Shown here one piece after another: positions 32,757 to 42,304 of a DNA stretch of 62,365 nt. A model generated the notes under the pieces. The model made no database searches. It saw only the letters and a list, made by a program, of their open reading frames with translations, and was not told the DNA's origin. Source of the DNA: Pseudoflavonifractor phocaeensis (GTDB lineage: Bacteria; Bacillota; Clostridia; Oscillospirales; Oscillospiraceae); contig NZ_JACJLC010000009.1 in assembly GCF_016901955.1 (NCBI RefSeq), positions 1-62,365 of the forward strand, given 5' to 3'. The first letter of the stretch is position 1; every line of letters starts with the position of its first letter. A program made the translations under genes and the position numbers.

Positions 32757-33911
32757 TCAGGATTTTTGAGGTGGATCGTGTGTTTCATGGGCTGGATCGT
32801 CCTCCTGATCGATTCTGAATGTGTGCCAGTCTCCCGCCCGGCCGCCGCGGACGGTGTAGCGGTGCTCCCCTTGTGTCCAGCGAACCGTAAAGGTCTGGTT
32901 CGCCAGCCGTCTTGCCAGTCTGGGCCTGAGTTCCACCGCCACCATGCCGTCGGGGCAGGGTTCCACCGTCCGCAGATCGATTGAGGGGTGGGCGGCGTCT
33001 GTTCGGAACCGGGCGATGAGCCGCCAGTCCCTGGGCCTGCCGCTGGGGATGTAGACCCGGACATTGGTCCGCCGGCGCAGACAGACCAGGACCAGACTCA
33101 TAAGTGCCGCCGCCAAGGGCACGGAGGCCAGGACTATGGACGGCACAGGCAGAAGGGAAAACGAAAAGGGGATATCCGGCTCTGCCGCGGGTTCCGCGGG
33201 CTGCCCGGTGTATACCACGGTATAGGTGACGCTGTCCACGCCGGAGTTTGTGACCTGGCCGCTGTACTGTGCGGTGGTGAGATAACCCGTGGCGCCGCTG
33301 TAGCTGGTGGTGGCGGCGTAAATGGCCACCGCCTGATACCGGGGCACGGCAGGGACTTCTTCTGACGGCGCTTCTTCCTGCCACTCCACATGGACCAGAG
33401 GCAGGGTGGCCCCGTCCCGTTCCGTGCTGGCGGGGATCTGACCGGCGTCGTTGCCGGGCAGGTCAGAGAACACCTGGATGTCTGTCAGGGTACCGTACCG
33501 CTCCTCGTGGCCAGCCGCCTGGATGTCCAGGGCGGTGTGGTCCAGGATGAGCTCCCCGGTATAGCCGTCCTGGTCATAGGGAATGACAGAGTCCAGTTCC
33601 ATCAGGATGGAGGCCAGATCATCCTCCTGGGTCTCCACCGTAACGGTTTCCGTCACCGATTTGACATCCAGAGCGGTGTGTTCCTCCTTGGTGGTATAGG
33701 CCCAGGTGTAGGTGCGGCCCTCATAGAGGAAGGGGTCTTCCCTGAGAGAGTCCGGGTCGGTCTGGGGTGAGACCACGAAGGTTTTGATCAGACGCTGGCT
33801 GCCGTTCCGGTCTTCCACCACTACCTGCTCCGGAAGCTCCGCCCCGGCGGCATTGGCGGCCAGCCCCAGGGCCAGCAGAAAGGCCAGAAACGGCCGGTAC
33901 AAATACCTCAT
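32757..33911 (-). CDS. ICE extracytoplasmic membrane protein
   Basis: 384 aa from the ATG behind TAGGAG. Signal peptide (YLYRPFLAFLLALGLAANAA), an extracytoplasmic region of ~230 residues with beta-rich repeats, then a membrane segment (SIVLASVPLAAALMSLVLVC) and a basic cytoplasmic tail (CLRRRTNVRVYIPSGRPRDW). No named family recognised. Located between the S1 protein and the C39 peptidase, it is a likely component of the transfer channel. Confidence 0.7.
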   Translation of the reverse strand: MRYLYRPFLAFLLALGLAANAAGAELPEQVVVEDRNGSQRLIKTFVVSPQTDPDSLREDPFLYEGRTYTWAYTTKEEHTALDVKSVTETVTVETQEDDLASILMELDSVIPYDQDGYTGELILDHTALDIQAAGHEERYGTLTDIQVFSDLPGNDAGQIPASTERDGATLPLVHVEWQEEAPSEEVPAVPRYQAVAIYAATTSYSGATGYLTTAQYSGQVTNSGVDSVTYTVVYTGQPAEPAAEPDIPFSFSLLPVPSIVLASVPLAAALMSLVLVCLRRRTNVRVYIPSGRPRDWRLIARFRTDAAHPSIDLRTVEPCPDGMVAVELRPRLARRLANQTFTVRWTQGEHRYTVRGGRAGDWHTFRIDQEDDPAHETHDPPQKS

Positions 33912-33922
33912 ACCGGCGGCTC

Positions 33923-35038
33923 CTACAGATGCTGTTTGATGACCCGGGTGATGATCCCCACGGCCACGCCCCGTTCCTGGTCCAGCCGGGTGACGGCGAA
34001 GCTGACCTCGTCCCGCCGGCCGGGCAGCCGCCGGTCCAGACAGGTGTGGGCGATGGCGTTGGCCCCGTTGTGCAACCGGATGTAGATGACCCCGTTGCGG
34101 GCATCGGTGACCTGCCCGGCGTAGCGGCACTGGAGGGAGCACTGTTTCAGGGCGTCCCGGCTGGTGGCCCCGCTGACGCTGCGGACATCCGCCGTGATGG
34201 AGAGGGAATTGGGGTCGGATTTGTCGATGGTGCGTACCCGGACCAGCACCCGGTCCCCTACGCTGTACGTGTCCCTGGCATCCCCCATCCAGGCGTCGGA
34301 CAGATCCCGGGCCAGAATGGCGCACTCCACGCCAAATACCTCCACCCGCAGCAGCTTGTCCGTCACGCCCACTACCCGGGCCTGGACCACCCGGCCCTCA
34401 TAGATCAGAGGCCGGCCGTTGTCGTCCGTGTCCAGATAAAAGGTCTGGCGCTTGCGGAGCATGGCCGCCCGGCGGCTGGCCACCACGCTGCGGGTGTTCT
34501 TGTCCAGGCCCCGGACGATGAAGTCGATCTCCGCCCCCAGCATGGAGGCCAGGATACGGTTTTGCCGTTCCACCAGGGCGCGATGCTCTGCCCCGTGGGG
34601 AATGGGTTCAGGCTGGAACAGCATCTCCTTCAGGGGGATGGCCACCCGGAACCCCTGATAGATCACCACGGCGATGGTCATGCCCGATTCCGTCCGCTCC
34701 ACCCCGTCCAGGGTGCCGGTCAGGATGCGGCCGGTGATGTGGGAGGTGCGGAGGGCGTGCCACACCAGTTCGTCCCGCTCCCACTGGGTCTCCACGTGGT
34801 CCCCGGCGTCAATGGTAAGCACAGGCGCGTCCTGGCTTGTCCGGGTTTCCGGAGCCCGGGGAACAGCGCGCCCGGCGGGAGGCAGGGTCTCCTCCGCAAG
34901 GGGCGGCGGGTCAGCCTGGGCGGGGGACGGGGGTTCCGGAGAGCCCTCAAGGGAACCGGGTGCGCTTGCGGGAAGGTCCGGTTCCTGATCGGGCCGCAGG
35001 GTCTCCGCCTCCTGGGGGAATGGATTGTTCATAGACAT
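33923..35038 (-). CDS. S1-like RNA-binding-domain protein in the T4SS operon
   Basis: 371 aa. The first ~75 residues are Pro/Glu-rich and disordered. Beta-rich S1/OB-like segments follow, clearest in YEGRVVQARVVGVTDKLLRV and YSVGDRVLVRVRTIDKSDPN (residues ~215-285). Proteins with ribosomal S1-type folds bind single-stranded nucleic acid. The gene lies directly after the coupling protein, so it might bind the DNA strand or an RNA during transfer; this is inference. Start ATG is preceded by AGGAGGAT. Confidence 0.75.
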   Translation of the reverse strand: MSMNNPFPQEAETLRPDQEPDLPASAPGSLEGSPEPPSPAQADPPPLAEETLPPAGRAVPRAPETRTSQDAPVLTIDAGDHVETQWERDELVWHALRTSHITGRILTGTLDGVERTESGMTIAVVIYQGFRVAIPLKEMLFQPEPIPHGAEHRALVERQNRILASMLGAEIDFIVRGLDKNTRSVVASRRAAMLRKRQTFYLDTDDNGRPLIYEGRVVQARVVGVTDKLLRVEVFGVECAILARDLSDAWMGDARDTYSVGDRVLVRVRTIDKSDPNSLSITADVRSVSGATSRDALKQCSLQCRYAGQVTDARNGVIYIRLHNGANAIAHTCLDRRLPGRRDEVSFAVTRLDQERGVAVGIITRVIKQHL

Positions 35039-35043
35039 AGGCG

Positions 35044-36936
35044 TTAATCCTCCTTTTGCTTCATAATGGCGTTTTTGGTTGCGCTGACGATCCGCTGGGA
35101 CGCCCGTCCGGCCTGGCGGGACGCCGACCTGGGGGCGGACGGGGCAGGCGGGGCGGCGCAGGCCTGCGGGGGAACGGTCCCCCGCCAGGCGGGCACATGG
35201 TCCGCCGCTTTGGCGGGCCGCAGCTTTTTGGATTCGGGATGCTTAGAGTAGTCGTATTTTTCTACCTCCAATACTTTTTTGCCCCGGAGGATCACCAGCG
35301 CCCGGTCCACATCCAGGCGCAGCACCTCGTCCATGGTCATCAGCCTGCGCTTGCCTACGCCGCTGGTCTCCCGGTATTCCGGGGTGTAATTGGACACCCG
35401 CCAGGTGCCCAGATGTCTGGCCTGGCTGGTGACGCGGATGCTGGCCTCGCCGGTGCGCTGGGAGATGAAGTCCGCCGTCAGGGCATCGGTGCAGCCCAGG
35501 AAGAGCTGTACGTCGCAGTTGCCCAGAATCTCCTGCCACTGATTGTACGGATAGCGGTTCTGGAGCCCGGCCAGGTTCTGGAACACGCAGGACATACTGA
35601 TGTTCCGGGAGCGGATGACCGAGATCTTCCGGGACAGGTCGGGGATCACGCCGCAGGCGCACAGCTCCTCTCCCAGCACATGGACGGGTACCGGCAGGGC
35701 TCCGCCGGGGCAGCGCTCGTCGGCGTAGCGTACCAGGCGGAGGAAGGTGAAGGAGAGGAACAGGGAGGAGAGGAAGTCAAAGGCGCTGTCCTGGTCGCTG
35801 GTGACGCAGTAATAGGCGCAGGGCTCCTTCCCGGGCAGCTCCAGGTCGATCTCGTTATAGCCGGTGATGTGGCGGATGTCCTGGTTTTGGAACACCTGGA
35901 GCCGGGAACCCAGCCCGATGATGACCCCGCTCCGGACGCTTTCCGAGGACTGGCGGAAAATGCTGTAGGGGGCCTTGGCGGGGTGGCTGACCGGCAGCAC
36001 GTCGAACAGAGCGTTGAGCTCCCGATCCGAACTGCTGGCCAGCAGCTGGTAGACCTGGCCCATGTTCCGCCTGTCCGGCGGGAAGCACCCCTCCACGTAG
36101 AGAACCAGGGCTTTGAGCAGATTGAGCTCCGCACTGTCCCAGAAGTGGTCGCCCCGCTCACTGCCGGTATTTTTGATGATCACATCGCAGATCAGCTGGG
36201 CCATCAGCTCCTGGCCCCGGATCTCGGACAGGCAGTTCCAGGAGTCGGAAGCGGTGGGGGTCACCAGATTGAACACCTTCACGGTGTAGCCCTTGTCCCG
36301 CAGATAGGCGCTGGTTTTTTCATAGAGTTCGCTTTTGGGGTCCGTGATGATGATGCTGGACCGCCGGGCGGCGCACTGGAGGATCATGTTGACGCAGAAG
36401 GCCCTGGTCTTTTTGGAGCCGGAGGCGCCGTATACCGCCAGATTGCCGTTGAACCCGGTCTGTTCCGGTACGCAGACCACCTGCCCGTCCAGTTCCCCCA
36501 GGATGATCCCGTGGTGTTTCCGGACGTCAGGCGTCAGGTCCAGCACCTCCCGCAGTTCCCGGCGATCCATGAAACCGGCGGTGCCGTAGGTGCCCTTGTC
36601 GGAATAGGTGAGGTTGCGCCGGCTGTCGTAAGCCCCGGCGTCGCCGCTGCCCATCCGCATGACCATCAGAATGAGCAGAGCCAGAGCGGCCGCGCACAGC
36701 CCCAGACCATAGAGCCCGTAGGGCAGGCGGAAGGCGGAGGACAGGCAGACGGCGAAATGGGGATCGGGGAGCGGGGGCGCGGTGCCGGGGAGCTGTCCGG
36801 CGGCGGACCAGTCCTGGTAGTTGGAAATGAGCTGGGACAGATACCCGCTGCCGTACAGCAGGGCCAGCAGGGCGGCGGGACCGGCCAGCAGCAGGGGAAG
36901 GATCTTCTTAGGGGTGATGGAAAACACTCCTTTCAT
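35044..36936 (-). CDS. virD4: VirD4-type coupling ATPase
   Basis: About 630 aa. N-terminal membrane segments (LLLAGPAALLALLYGSGYL, LYGLGLCAAALALLILMVM), then the ATPase: Walker A-like region VYGASGSKKTRAF (residue ~165), Walker B SIIITDPKSELYEKT and the C-terminal ELCACGVIPDLSRKISVIRS. Coupling proteins bring the relaxase-DNA complex to the T4SS. The Walker A loop reads GASGSKKT, the usual form in Gram-positive TraG/VirD4. The start is uncertain: ATG 36936 or 36942, both inside the end of the preceding gene. Confidence 0.92.
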   Translation of the reverse strand: MKGVFSITPKKILPLLLAGPAALLALLYGSGYLSQLISNYQDWSAAGQLPGTAPPLPDPHFAVCLSSAFRLPYGLYGLGLCAAALALLILMVMRMGSGDAGAYDSRRNLTYSDKGTYGTAGFMDRRELREVLDLTPDVRKHHGIILGELDGQVVCVPEQTGFNGNLAVYGASGSKKTRAFCVNMILQCAARRSSIIITDPKSELYEKTSAYLRDKGYTVKVFNLVTPTASDSWNCLSEIRGQELMAQLICDVIIKNTGSERGDHFWDSAELNLLKALVLYVEGCFPPDRRNMGQVYQLLASSSDRELNALFDVLPVSHPAKAPYSIFRQSSESVRSGVIIGLGSRLQVFQNQDIRHITGYNEIDLELPGKEPCAYYCVTSDQDSAFDFLSSLFLSFTFLRLVRYADERCPGGALPVPVHVLGEELCACGVIPDLSRKISVIRSRNISMSCVFQNLAGLQNRYPYNQWQEILGNCDVQLFLGCTDALTADFISQRTGEASIRVTSQARHLGTWRVSNYTPEYRETSGVGKRRLMTMDEVLRLDVDRALVILRGKKVLEVEKYDYSKHPESKKLRPAKAADHVPAWRGTVPPQACAAPPAPSAPRSASRQAGRASQRIVSATKNAIMKQKED

Positions 36937-38038
36937 ACGCATCAAAGTCAACGCTCTGGAGGGTGATCCGGGGGCCGCAGACCTGCCGGAGGGCGGGGGC
37001 CTGGAAGTCAAAGCAGATCAGCGCGCCGTCCATCCCCCGCAGCTCCAGGGCGGTGTCGAATTTGCGGATACGGGGCATATCGCAGAGATAGGCAAAGAGC
37101 ACCGGCAGGCCGTCCCATGTGCTGGCGTCGTGGTCCGCCGGACAGGCGGGGGTGGGCGGGGCCAGGTTCTGGCGGAGGATATCGTCCAGGTCCGCCCGAC
37201 AGGCGGAGTCGCACAGCAGCCACACCAGCACCTCGCCCCGGTGGTCGCTGGGCAGGAAATAGAAGTGGTCCAGATCGCCGTCCAGCACATAGTAACTGTG
37301 TCCGGCCCCTTTGGAGCCGTCTAGAATGGGGATGACCTGCTCCATGCCGGAGCCGAACACCAGGGCGATGATCTCTGTGCCCACCGTCTGCCCGCCCCAT
37401 TGTCCGCGGCACAGCTCTGTCTGGAGCAGCGCCTTCAGCCGCAGTTCCGATTTGTACTCCCACTTCATCTGGGCGTCCGCCGTATTGTAGACCAGAACAA
37501 TACCGCCATCCGTCAGCAGGATGCCGGTGGCCCTGGAGTTTTTGATTTTCATACCCAGAGGCTCCAGCTCTTTGAGCTCCCTGGAGGAGTAATAGAGGGG
37601 GAGCGGGTGATCCCAATGGGCGGACGGAGCGGCCTGGAACAGCGGAGGCTTTTCCCAGCGCAGGGCGGGGATGCCGGCCAGGCGCATGGTCACCAGCACC
37701 TCGGCCATCCGGTGGAGCCGGAGGCGGCGGGGCAGCTCGCTTTTCAGGGTGTTGGGCTCGGACCGGCCGGTCAGGTAGGGCCTGAGCCGGTCCGGCTGCC
37801 GCTCCAGCATCAGACGCTTGGCGGCGGCGGTCAGGCGATAGCCCCGGGTGCTGTCCCGGTAGTAGGTTTTGAGCAGGCCGGCTCCCTTGAGGGCCTTGAC
37901 CACATTTTTGAGATAAGCCGGCCCGCCGTTCAGCCGGGAAAGCTGTGCCGCCGGGAACTCCCCGCAGACGGCGGTCAGGGTGAGCAGCTGGTCGGCCAGC
38001 GTATCCGGCGCCGGCAGGCGGCGGGGGCTGTGGCCCAT
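36908..38038 (-). CDS. ICE protein with N-terminal winged-helix
   Basis: About 376 aa from ATG behind AAGGAG. Residues ~10-70 look like a winged helix (LLTLTAVCGEFPAAQLSRLN, LKGAGLLKTYYRDSTRGYRL). The remainder is an alpha/beta domain (GILLTDGGIVLVYNTADAQM, SYYVLDGDLDHFYFLPSDHR) with no identified motif. Its position beside virD4 recalls accessory DNA-processing or replication-relaxation proteins. No relaxase motif (HxDxxH) is visible. Confidence 0.65.
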   Translation of the reverse strand: MGHSPRRLPAPDTLADQLLTLTAVCGEFPAAQLSRLNGGPAYLKNVVKALKGAGLLKTYYRDSTRGYRLTAAAKRLMLERQPDRLRPYLTGRSEPNTLKSELPRRLRLHRMAEVLVTMRLAGIPALRWEKPPLFQAAPSAHWDHPLPLYYSSRELKELEPLGMKIKNSRATGILLTDGGIVLVYNTADAQMKWEYKSELRLKALLQTELCRGQWGGQTVGTEIIALVFGSGMEQVIPILDGSKGAGHSYYVLDGDLDHFYFLPSDHRGEVLVWLLCDSACRADLDDILRQNLAPPTPACPADHDASTWDGLPVLFAYLCDMPRIRKFDTALELRGMDGALICFDFQAPALRQVCGPRITLQSVDFDAYERSVFHHP

Positions 38039-38203
38039 CACGATCAACTCCTTATGAAAAGCGCGTTACCGTAGGGCTTTATAACTTGGGTAAAATCCGG
38101 CGATGCCTGGGCCGGCCCAATGCCGGAAAACACAGGGATCCGGGCCTTTCGCCCCACGTCCCAAAGGAAGCGGGACGGATCGGCTGAAAATGGGACATGG
38201 CGC

Positions 38204-38845
38204 TCAGGCGTTCCGGCGCCGGGATAGCCACTGGGGGAAGCGGTCGCCGGACATGATGGAGATACGGGTGCAGTCCCGGGGCCCCAGCTCGGTGGTGTGG
38301 TAGGCGTCGCACAGCAGGCCGCTGTCGTCTGCCAGCAGGAAAGAGGCGGCTACGTCCAGAAACTGCTTCCACTCCAGATTGTCATAGTCCCGGACCCGGC
38401 GCTCCGGCAGCTCCCGGCAGTAGACGTGGGAGAAGCACACCACGCAGTGGGCCAGCCTGGGCGCGGGATGCTGCCGGGTATACCGGGCCAGGGCGGTGCG
38501 GAAGGGGTCCAGCAGATATTCTGCGCTTTCCCCCTGCCGCCGCTTGGGCAGCAGGCCGGGCAGGGTGATCTCCAGAATGCCGTCCTCCGCCTGGATCTGG
38601 ATACCCTGCATGACAGCGGCGGAGGTGAGGTAGTTCTCTTTTTTGATCGCGGTGGTGGTGTAGACCAGGTGCCGCAGCCGGCAGGCGATCCGCTCCCCCC
38701 GGAGGGCGGCGTCGGTGGACAGCAGCTCGTATTGATGGGAATTGCGCTGGAGATCGATTCCGTTCATGGCGTACAGCGCCCGGTTCAGCCGTTCCACCTC
38801 CGCCAGGATGGAGACGATCCGTTGGGACAGGATGGCTCGATTCAT
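38204..38845 (-). CDS. DUF6100 family ICE protein
   Basis: 213 aa. Pattern MNRAILSQRIVSILAEVERL and NRALYAMNGIDLQRNSHQYE, then ELLSTDAALRGERIACRLRH matches DUF6100 as I know it from clostridial ICEs. Helical N-terminus followed by a beta-rich part with CVVCFSHVYCRELPERRVRD. Function unknown. Start ATG behind AAGGAG; it overlaps the DUF5697 stop by ATGA. Confidence 0.72.
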   Translation of the reverse strand: MNRAILSQRIVSILAEVERLNRALYAMNGIDLQRNSHQYELLSTDAALRGERIACRLRHLVYTTTAIKKENYLTSAAVMQGIQIQAEDGILEITLPGLLPKRRQGESAEYLLDPFRTALARYTRQHPAPRLAHCVVCFSHVYCRELPERRVRDYDNLEWKQFLDVAASFLLADDSGLLCDAYHTTELGPRDCTRISIMSGDRFPQWLSRRRNA

Positions 38846-39375
38846 ATACACGCTCCTTCTGTCTGATAATATTGCACCGTCCCCTGGGGGGAGACGGTGC
38901 AGAACCCCCGTACATTGGGGATGCGGATCAGGGGGATCTGCTCCGGGCCGTCCACCAGGACGATGAACTGGGAGGCGTGTTCTTCCGCGTGCTCCAAAAG
39001 GCGGTTGATCCACTCCTCCTTGCCCGGGGCAGCCCGGACGATCTCGTAGACCTGGCCGCCGGCGAAAAAGATGAGGGTGGCGGGGTAGTCCCCGGCGGCG
39101 TGGAACTCCACCTGGTCGATGAAATCCAGCAGGACCCAGACCGAGGCGGTCAGGGCCGGGTCGGCAGAGTCGAGGGACTGCCCGGCGGGGAAATAGGTCT
39201 CGCCAACCCTGCGGACCCGGCCCTGCCGGACCAGATAGGACAGCAGATTTTTCACCTTGTCCTGCCTGCCGGGGTAGAGCCGCAGCAGCTGGGCTTCGGT
39301 GAGCGCCCGGTACATGCACAGATCCCGCAGGATGCCGGCGGCCTCCTGGCGGTAGAGGGCTTCACGGGTTTTCAC
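38842..39375 (-). CDS. DUF5697 family ICE protein (winged helix)
   Basis: 177 aa from GTG 39375 behind AAAGGAGG. Residues 1-60 form a winged helix: KTREALYRQEAAGILRDLCM, YRALTEAQLLRLYPGRQDKV, KNLLSYLVRQGRVRRVGETY. The C-terminal half is an alpha/beta domain. DUF5697 occurs next to VirB4 in Oscillospiraceae elements; a regulator or DNA-binding accessory role is likely. Overlaps virB4 at its start and DUF6100 at its stop. Confidence 0.72.
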   Translation of the reverse strand: MKTREALYRQEAAGILRDLCMYRALTEAQLLRLYPGRQDKVKNLLSYLVRQGRVRRVGETYFPAGQSLDSADPALTASVWVLLDFIDQVEFHAAGDYPATLIFFAGGQVYEIVRAAPGKEEWINRLLEHAEEHASQFIVLVDGPEQIPLIRIPNVRGFCTVSPQGTVQYYQTEGACI

Positions 39376-42292
39376 AGCGGGGCCTCCTTTCCGGGTGGGA
39401 GCCGACGGCCAGCAGGGCCTGGAGCTCCCGGCGGTCGGTGGTGATGAGCTCCTTTTCCAGCTGGCTGCATTTGATCTCCACGGCGATGTTATTGTTGTTG
39501 GTGCTGATAAGGGCGTTGCCTCGCTCAAAGTGTGTGATCTCCATCACCTCCGCCTCGGACAGGCGCAGGATGCTCTGGACCCGCTGGGCCTCCTCGTCCT
39601 CCAGGTTGAGCACGATCTTGGTTTTGGCGTTGTTGATGATGCCCTTGCCGAACTTGCCGTCCTCCAGGGCGAAAAAGTCATTGATGTCCTGGGTGGCGCA
39701 GATGGCGCTGCCGCCGTAGCCACGGATGATCTTGAAGATCTCCAGCACAAATTCGGCGGCCAGCCGGTTGCTTTTGGCCCCGATGAGCTGCCAGCACTCG
39801 TCGATAAAGATGGCCTTTTCCGCGGTGCGGTTTTCCTTGGCCTTGTCCCACACGTAGTCCAGGGCCACGAACATGCCCGCCGTCAGCAGATCCCCGGTGA
39901 GCTCCGAGATATCCAGCACCGTGTATTTGTTGTCCAGGGATACATTGGTCTGCTGGTTGAAGGAGCGGGCGGAACCGTTGACCAGGCGGTTGAGGATATT
40001 GGCCAGCCGCCTGGTCTCCGGGGACTCCAGCAGGACCTGGTGGAGATCCCCCAGGATGGGCATCTCCCGGTAGCGGCCGGGGTGCTCCGGGTCTTCCAGG
40101 GTTTCGTTGGCGTGGGTGATGCCCTTCCGGGCATACGTGCGGATCATGGCGTCGTCCAGAAGCTGGCGCTCCTCGTGGTTCATGTCGGGGATGAGCAGGG
40201 AGAAAAAGACATGGAGCTGCTGGATTTTGGCGGCCAGCAGGGACTTTTCCGCCCCCGGCCCATCCAGCAGATCGTCCACCGATTTGTCCGCCTTCCGGAT
40301 CTCCATGATATTGATGCAGCTGCGGGAGGCGGGGGAAATGGAGATGAACTCCCCGCCGATGTTGGCGCAGGCCCGGTGGAACTCATGGCCTTTCAGGGGA
40401 GCGATGATGAACACCTGGATGCCCCGGCGGCGCATCCGCAGGGCCATAAGCTGGAGGGTAAAGGTCTTGCCCGCGCCGGAGGTGCCCAGAATGGCGATAT
40501 TGGCGTTTTTGTACACCTGGGAATCGAAGATATCCACCACGATCAGGGAGTTGTTGTGCTTGTTGACCCCCAGCAGGATGCCGTTGTCGTCGCACATCTC
40601 GTAGCTGGTAAAGGGGTAGCAGCTGGCCGCACCCAGGGTGAGGACGTTGCGCCTGGAGCGTTCATACAGCCTGCGCTCCAGGCTGGCCAGAGGCATGGCG
40701 GATAAAAAGGCCTGCTCCTGACAGAAGGAGCAGGTCTGTACATCCAGGTCCCGGGATATCATCAGCTTTTTCAGTTCGGCGATTTTCCACTCCAGATCGT
40801 CCAGGGTGGCGGCGGTGACGGTGACCAGCAGATTGAGGAAGTAGAAGTCCTCGTTGTTGCTCAGGCCGTCTTTCAGAAAATATCCGCTCCGGATGGCTCC
40901 GTCCAGGTCATCGAAGTCGGTGTTGGTGTCGCTGGTCTCCTTGATGCGGCTGCGGTTGATGCGCAGCTGCTGGCCCAGCTTGCGGACCATCCGGTCCTTG
41001 GGCTGGCGGGTGAGGAACATATCCAGGTCGATGCCGTCTCCGGCGTTGACCAGCAGGCTCAGCCACCCGGCGGGCACCTGGGTTTTATAGCCGCCGGAGG
41101 GCACCAGAAGCCAGGCACAGTACAGCCCGTCTACCCGGAGGTACCTGCTGTGGGTAAAGTCGATCTCTCCGGGAGCGTAAAACTCGTTGCTGGGGATGTG
41201 TTCCACGCTCCGGCCGGCGGCCAGATAGCGGGCCAGCACCTCCTCGGCCTTTTCGGCAAAGGGGCGGACGCTGCTTTCTGCCCGGCAGAAGATATGGTAT
41301 AAGATCTCCGCCGTGGCCTGGTCTTCCTCCTCCGGCAGCAGCACCTCGTTGCCGCACTGGCGCAAATAGTTGGCCGCGGTCCGGGCGGCAGTCTGGAGGG
41401 AGGCGATGGCCTCGGACTCCTCGCTGCCCCGCCGGGCGCCGGGCAACGGCTCATATTCAAAGATGAGGAAAAACCGACGGGTGATGGCCTCCCGGGAGCC
41501 CAGCCGCTGGATCAGCTTCAGATAGTCCTCCTGCAGGGCCCGGCAGCGGGGGTCGGTCTCCGCCTGGAACTCCTTGCGGACGGAATCCAGGTGGCGGTTG
41601 ATATCCGCCCGTTTGCTCAGCACTTTGAACTGGAGCTTCACCGGTGAGATCTTCAGGTAGCTGATGAAGGAATAGATGATATTCCGCTGCTCCCGGGCGC
41701 TGCGCAGCAGGAAGTTCACCGGAACCACCTCCACCAGTTTGACATACCGGTGATCCCTGGTGTAGAGGATGCCGTTTTCTACCTTCTCGATGGGAATATA
41801 TTGGGCCAGCGGGTTGAGGGGCGCTCCCGCCTCATCCGCCAGAAAGGTTTTGAAACGGTCGATCCTGTGCCCTTTCAGATCAATGGAGAGCCGGTTCCGG
41901 CTTTTGGACAGGGACTGCCCCTTTTCCTGGCCGCCGCGGTCTCTGGCCCAGCTGGGCAGCAGCTTGTTCTTCCCACGCTTGCCGCCGCCCTCCGCTTTTT
42001 TGCCCAGCACTCTGCGATTGCGCAGGAAGCTGAGACACAGCAGGAAAAAATCGGACAAGCTGGAGCCGTTGATCCCGATGAGGGCCAGCAGAGCCAGGGG
42101 CAGGGCGGTCACGCAAAGCAGGATGATCCGGGTGGTGAGAGAGAGGGACAGATTGAGAATGGGCAGACCTGTCACCGCCCCCAGAATGCCCGCCTCGATG
42201 ACGTTGCGGACCTTGAACGCGCCGCCCAGCAGGGTGCCGCCCTCGATAAAATTGGGGGGTATCACATAGAGCTCGTGATCTTCTGATTTCAT
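39362..42292 (-). CDS. virB4: VirB4-type conjugation ATPase with PrgI-like N-terminus
   Basis: 976 aa, longer than a lone VirB4 (~800) because the first ~110 residues are a PrgI-like membrane domain with two hydrophobic segments (ILGAVTGLPILNLSLSLTTR, IILLCVTALPLALLALIGIN). The ATPase part has Walker A ILGTSGAGKTFTLQ (residue ~600), Walker B AIFIDECWQLIG and motif CATQDINDFF. VirB4 powers pilus assembly and substrate transfer. Start ATG behind AAGGAG. In Gram-positive ICEs PrgI and VirB4 are usually separate genes. Confidence 0.93.
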   Translation of the reverse strand: MKSEDHELYVIPPNFIEGGTLLGGAFKVRNVIEAGILGAVTGLPILNLSLSLTTRIILLCVTALPLALLALIGINGSSLSDFFLLCLSFLRNRRVLGKKAEGGGKRGKNKLLPSWARDRGGQEKGQSLSKSRNRLSIDLKGHRIDRFKTFLADEAGAPLNPLAQYIPIEKVENGILYTRDHRYVKLVEVVPVNFLLRSAREQRNIIYSFISYLKISPVKLQFKVLSKRADINRHLDSVRKEFQAETDPRCRALQEDYLKLIQRLGSREAITRRFFLIFEYEPLPGARRGSEESEAIASLQTAARTAANYLRQCGNEVLLPEEEDQATAEILYHIFCRAESSVRPFAEKAEEVLARYLAAGRSVEHIPSNEFYAPGEIDFTHSRYLRVDGLYCAWLLVPSGGYKTQVPAGWLSLLVNAGDGIDLDMFLTRQPKDRMVRKLGQQLRINRSRIKETSDTNTDFDDLDGAIRSGYFLKDGLSNNEDFYFLNLLVTVTAATLDDLEWKIAELKKLMISRDLDVQTCSFCQEQAFLSAMPLASLERRLYERSRRNVLTLGAASCYPFTSYEMCDDNGILLGVNKHNNSLIVVDIFDSQVYKNANIAILGTSGAGKTFTLQLMALRMRRRGIQVFIIAPLKGHEFHRACANIGGEFISISPASRSCINIMEIRKADKSVDDLLDGPGAEKSLLAAKIQQLHVFFSLLIPDMNHEERQLLDDAMIRTYARKGITHANETLEDPEHPGRYREMPILGDLHQVLLESPETRRLANILNRLVNGSARSFNQQTNVSLDNKYTVLDISELTGDLLTAGMFVALDYVWDKAKENRTAEKAIFIDECWQLIGAKSNRLAAEFVLEIFKIIRGYGGSAICATQDINDFFALEDGKFGKGIINNAKTKIVLNLEDEEAQRVQSILRLSEAEVMEITHFERGNALISTNNNNIAVEIKCSQLEKELITTDRRELQALLAVGSHPERRPRCENP

Positions 42293-42304
42293 GGCGTGGT
42301 CTCC

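Noticed and set aside
31061-32818. Long plus-strand open frame opposite the C39 peptidase
   Set aside because: Antisense shadow; it also overlaps the toxin gene in another frame and lacks a start signal.
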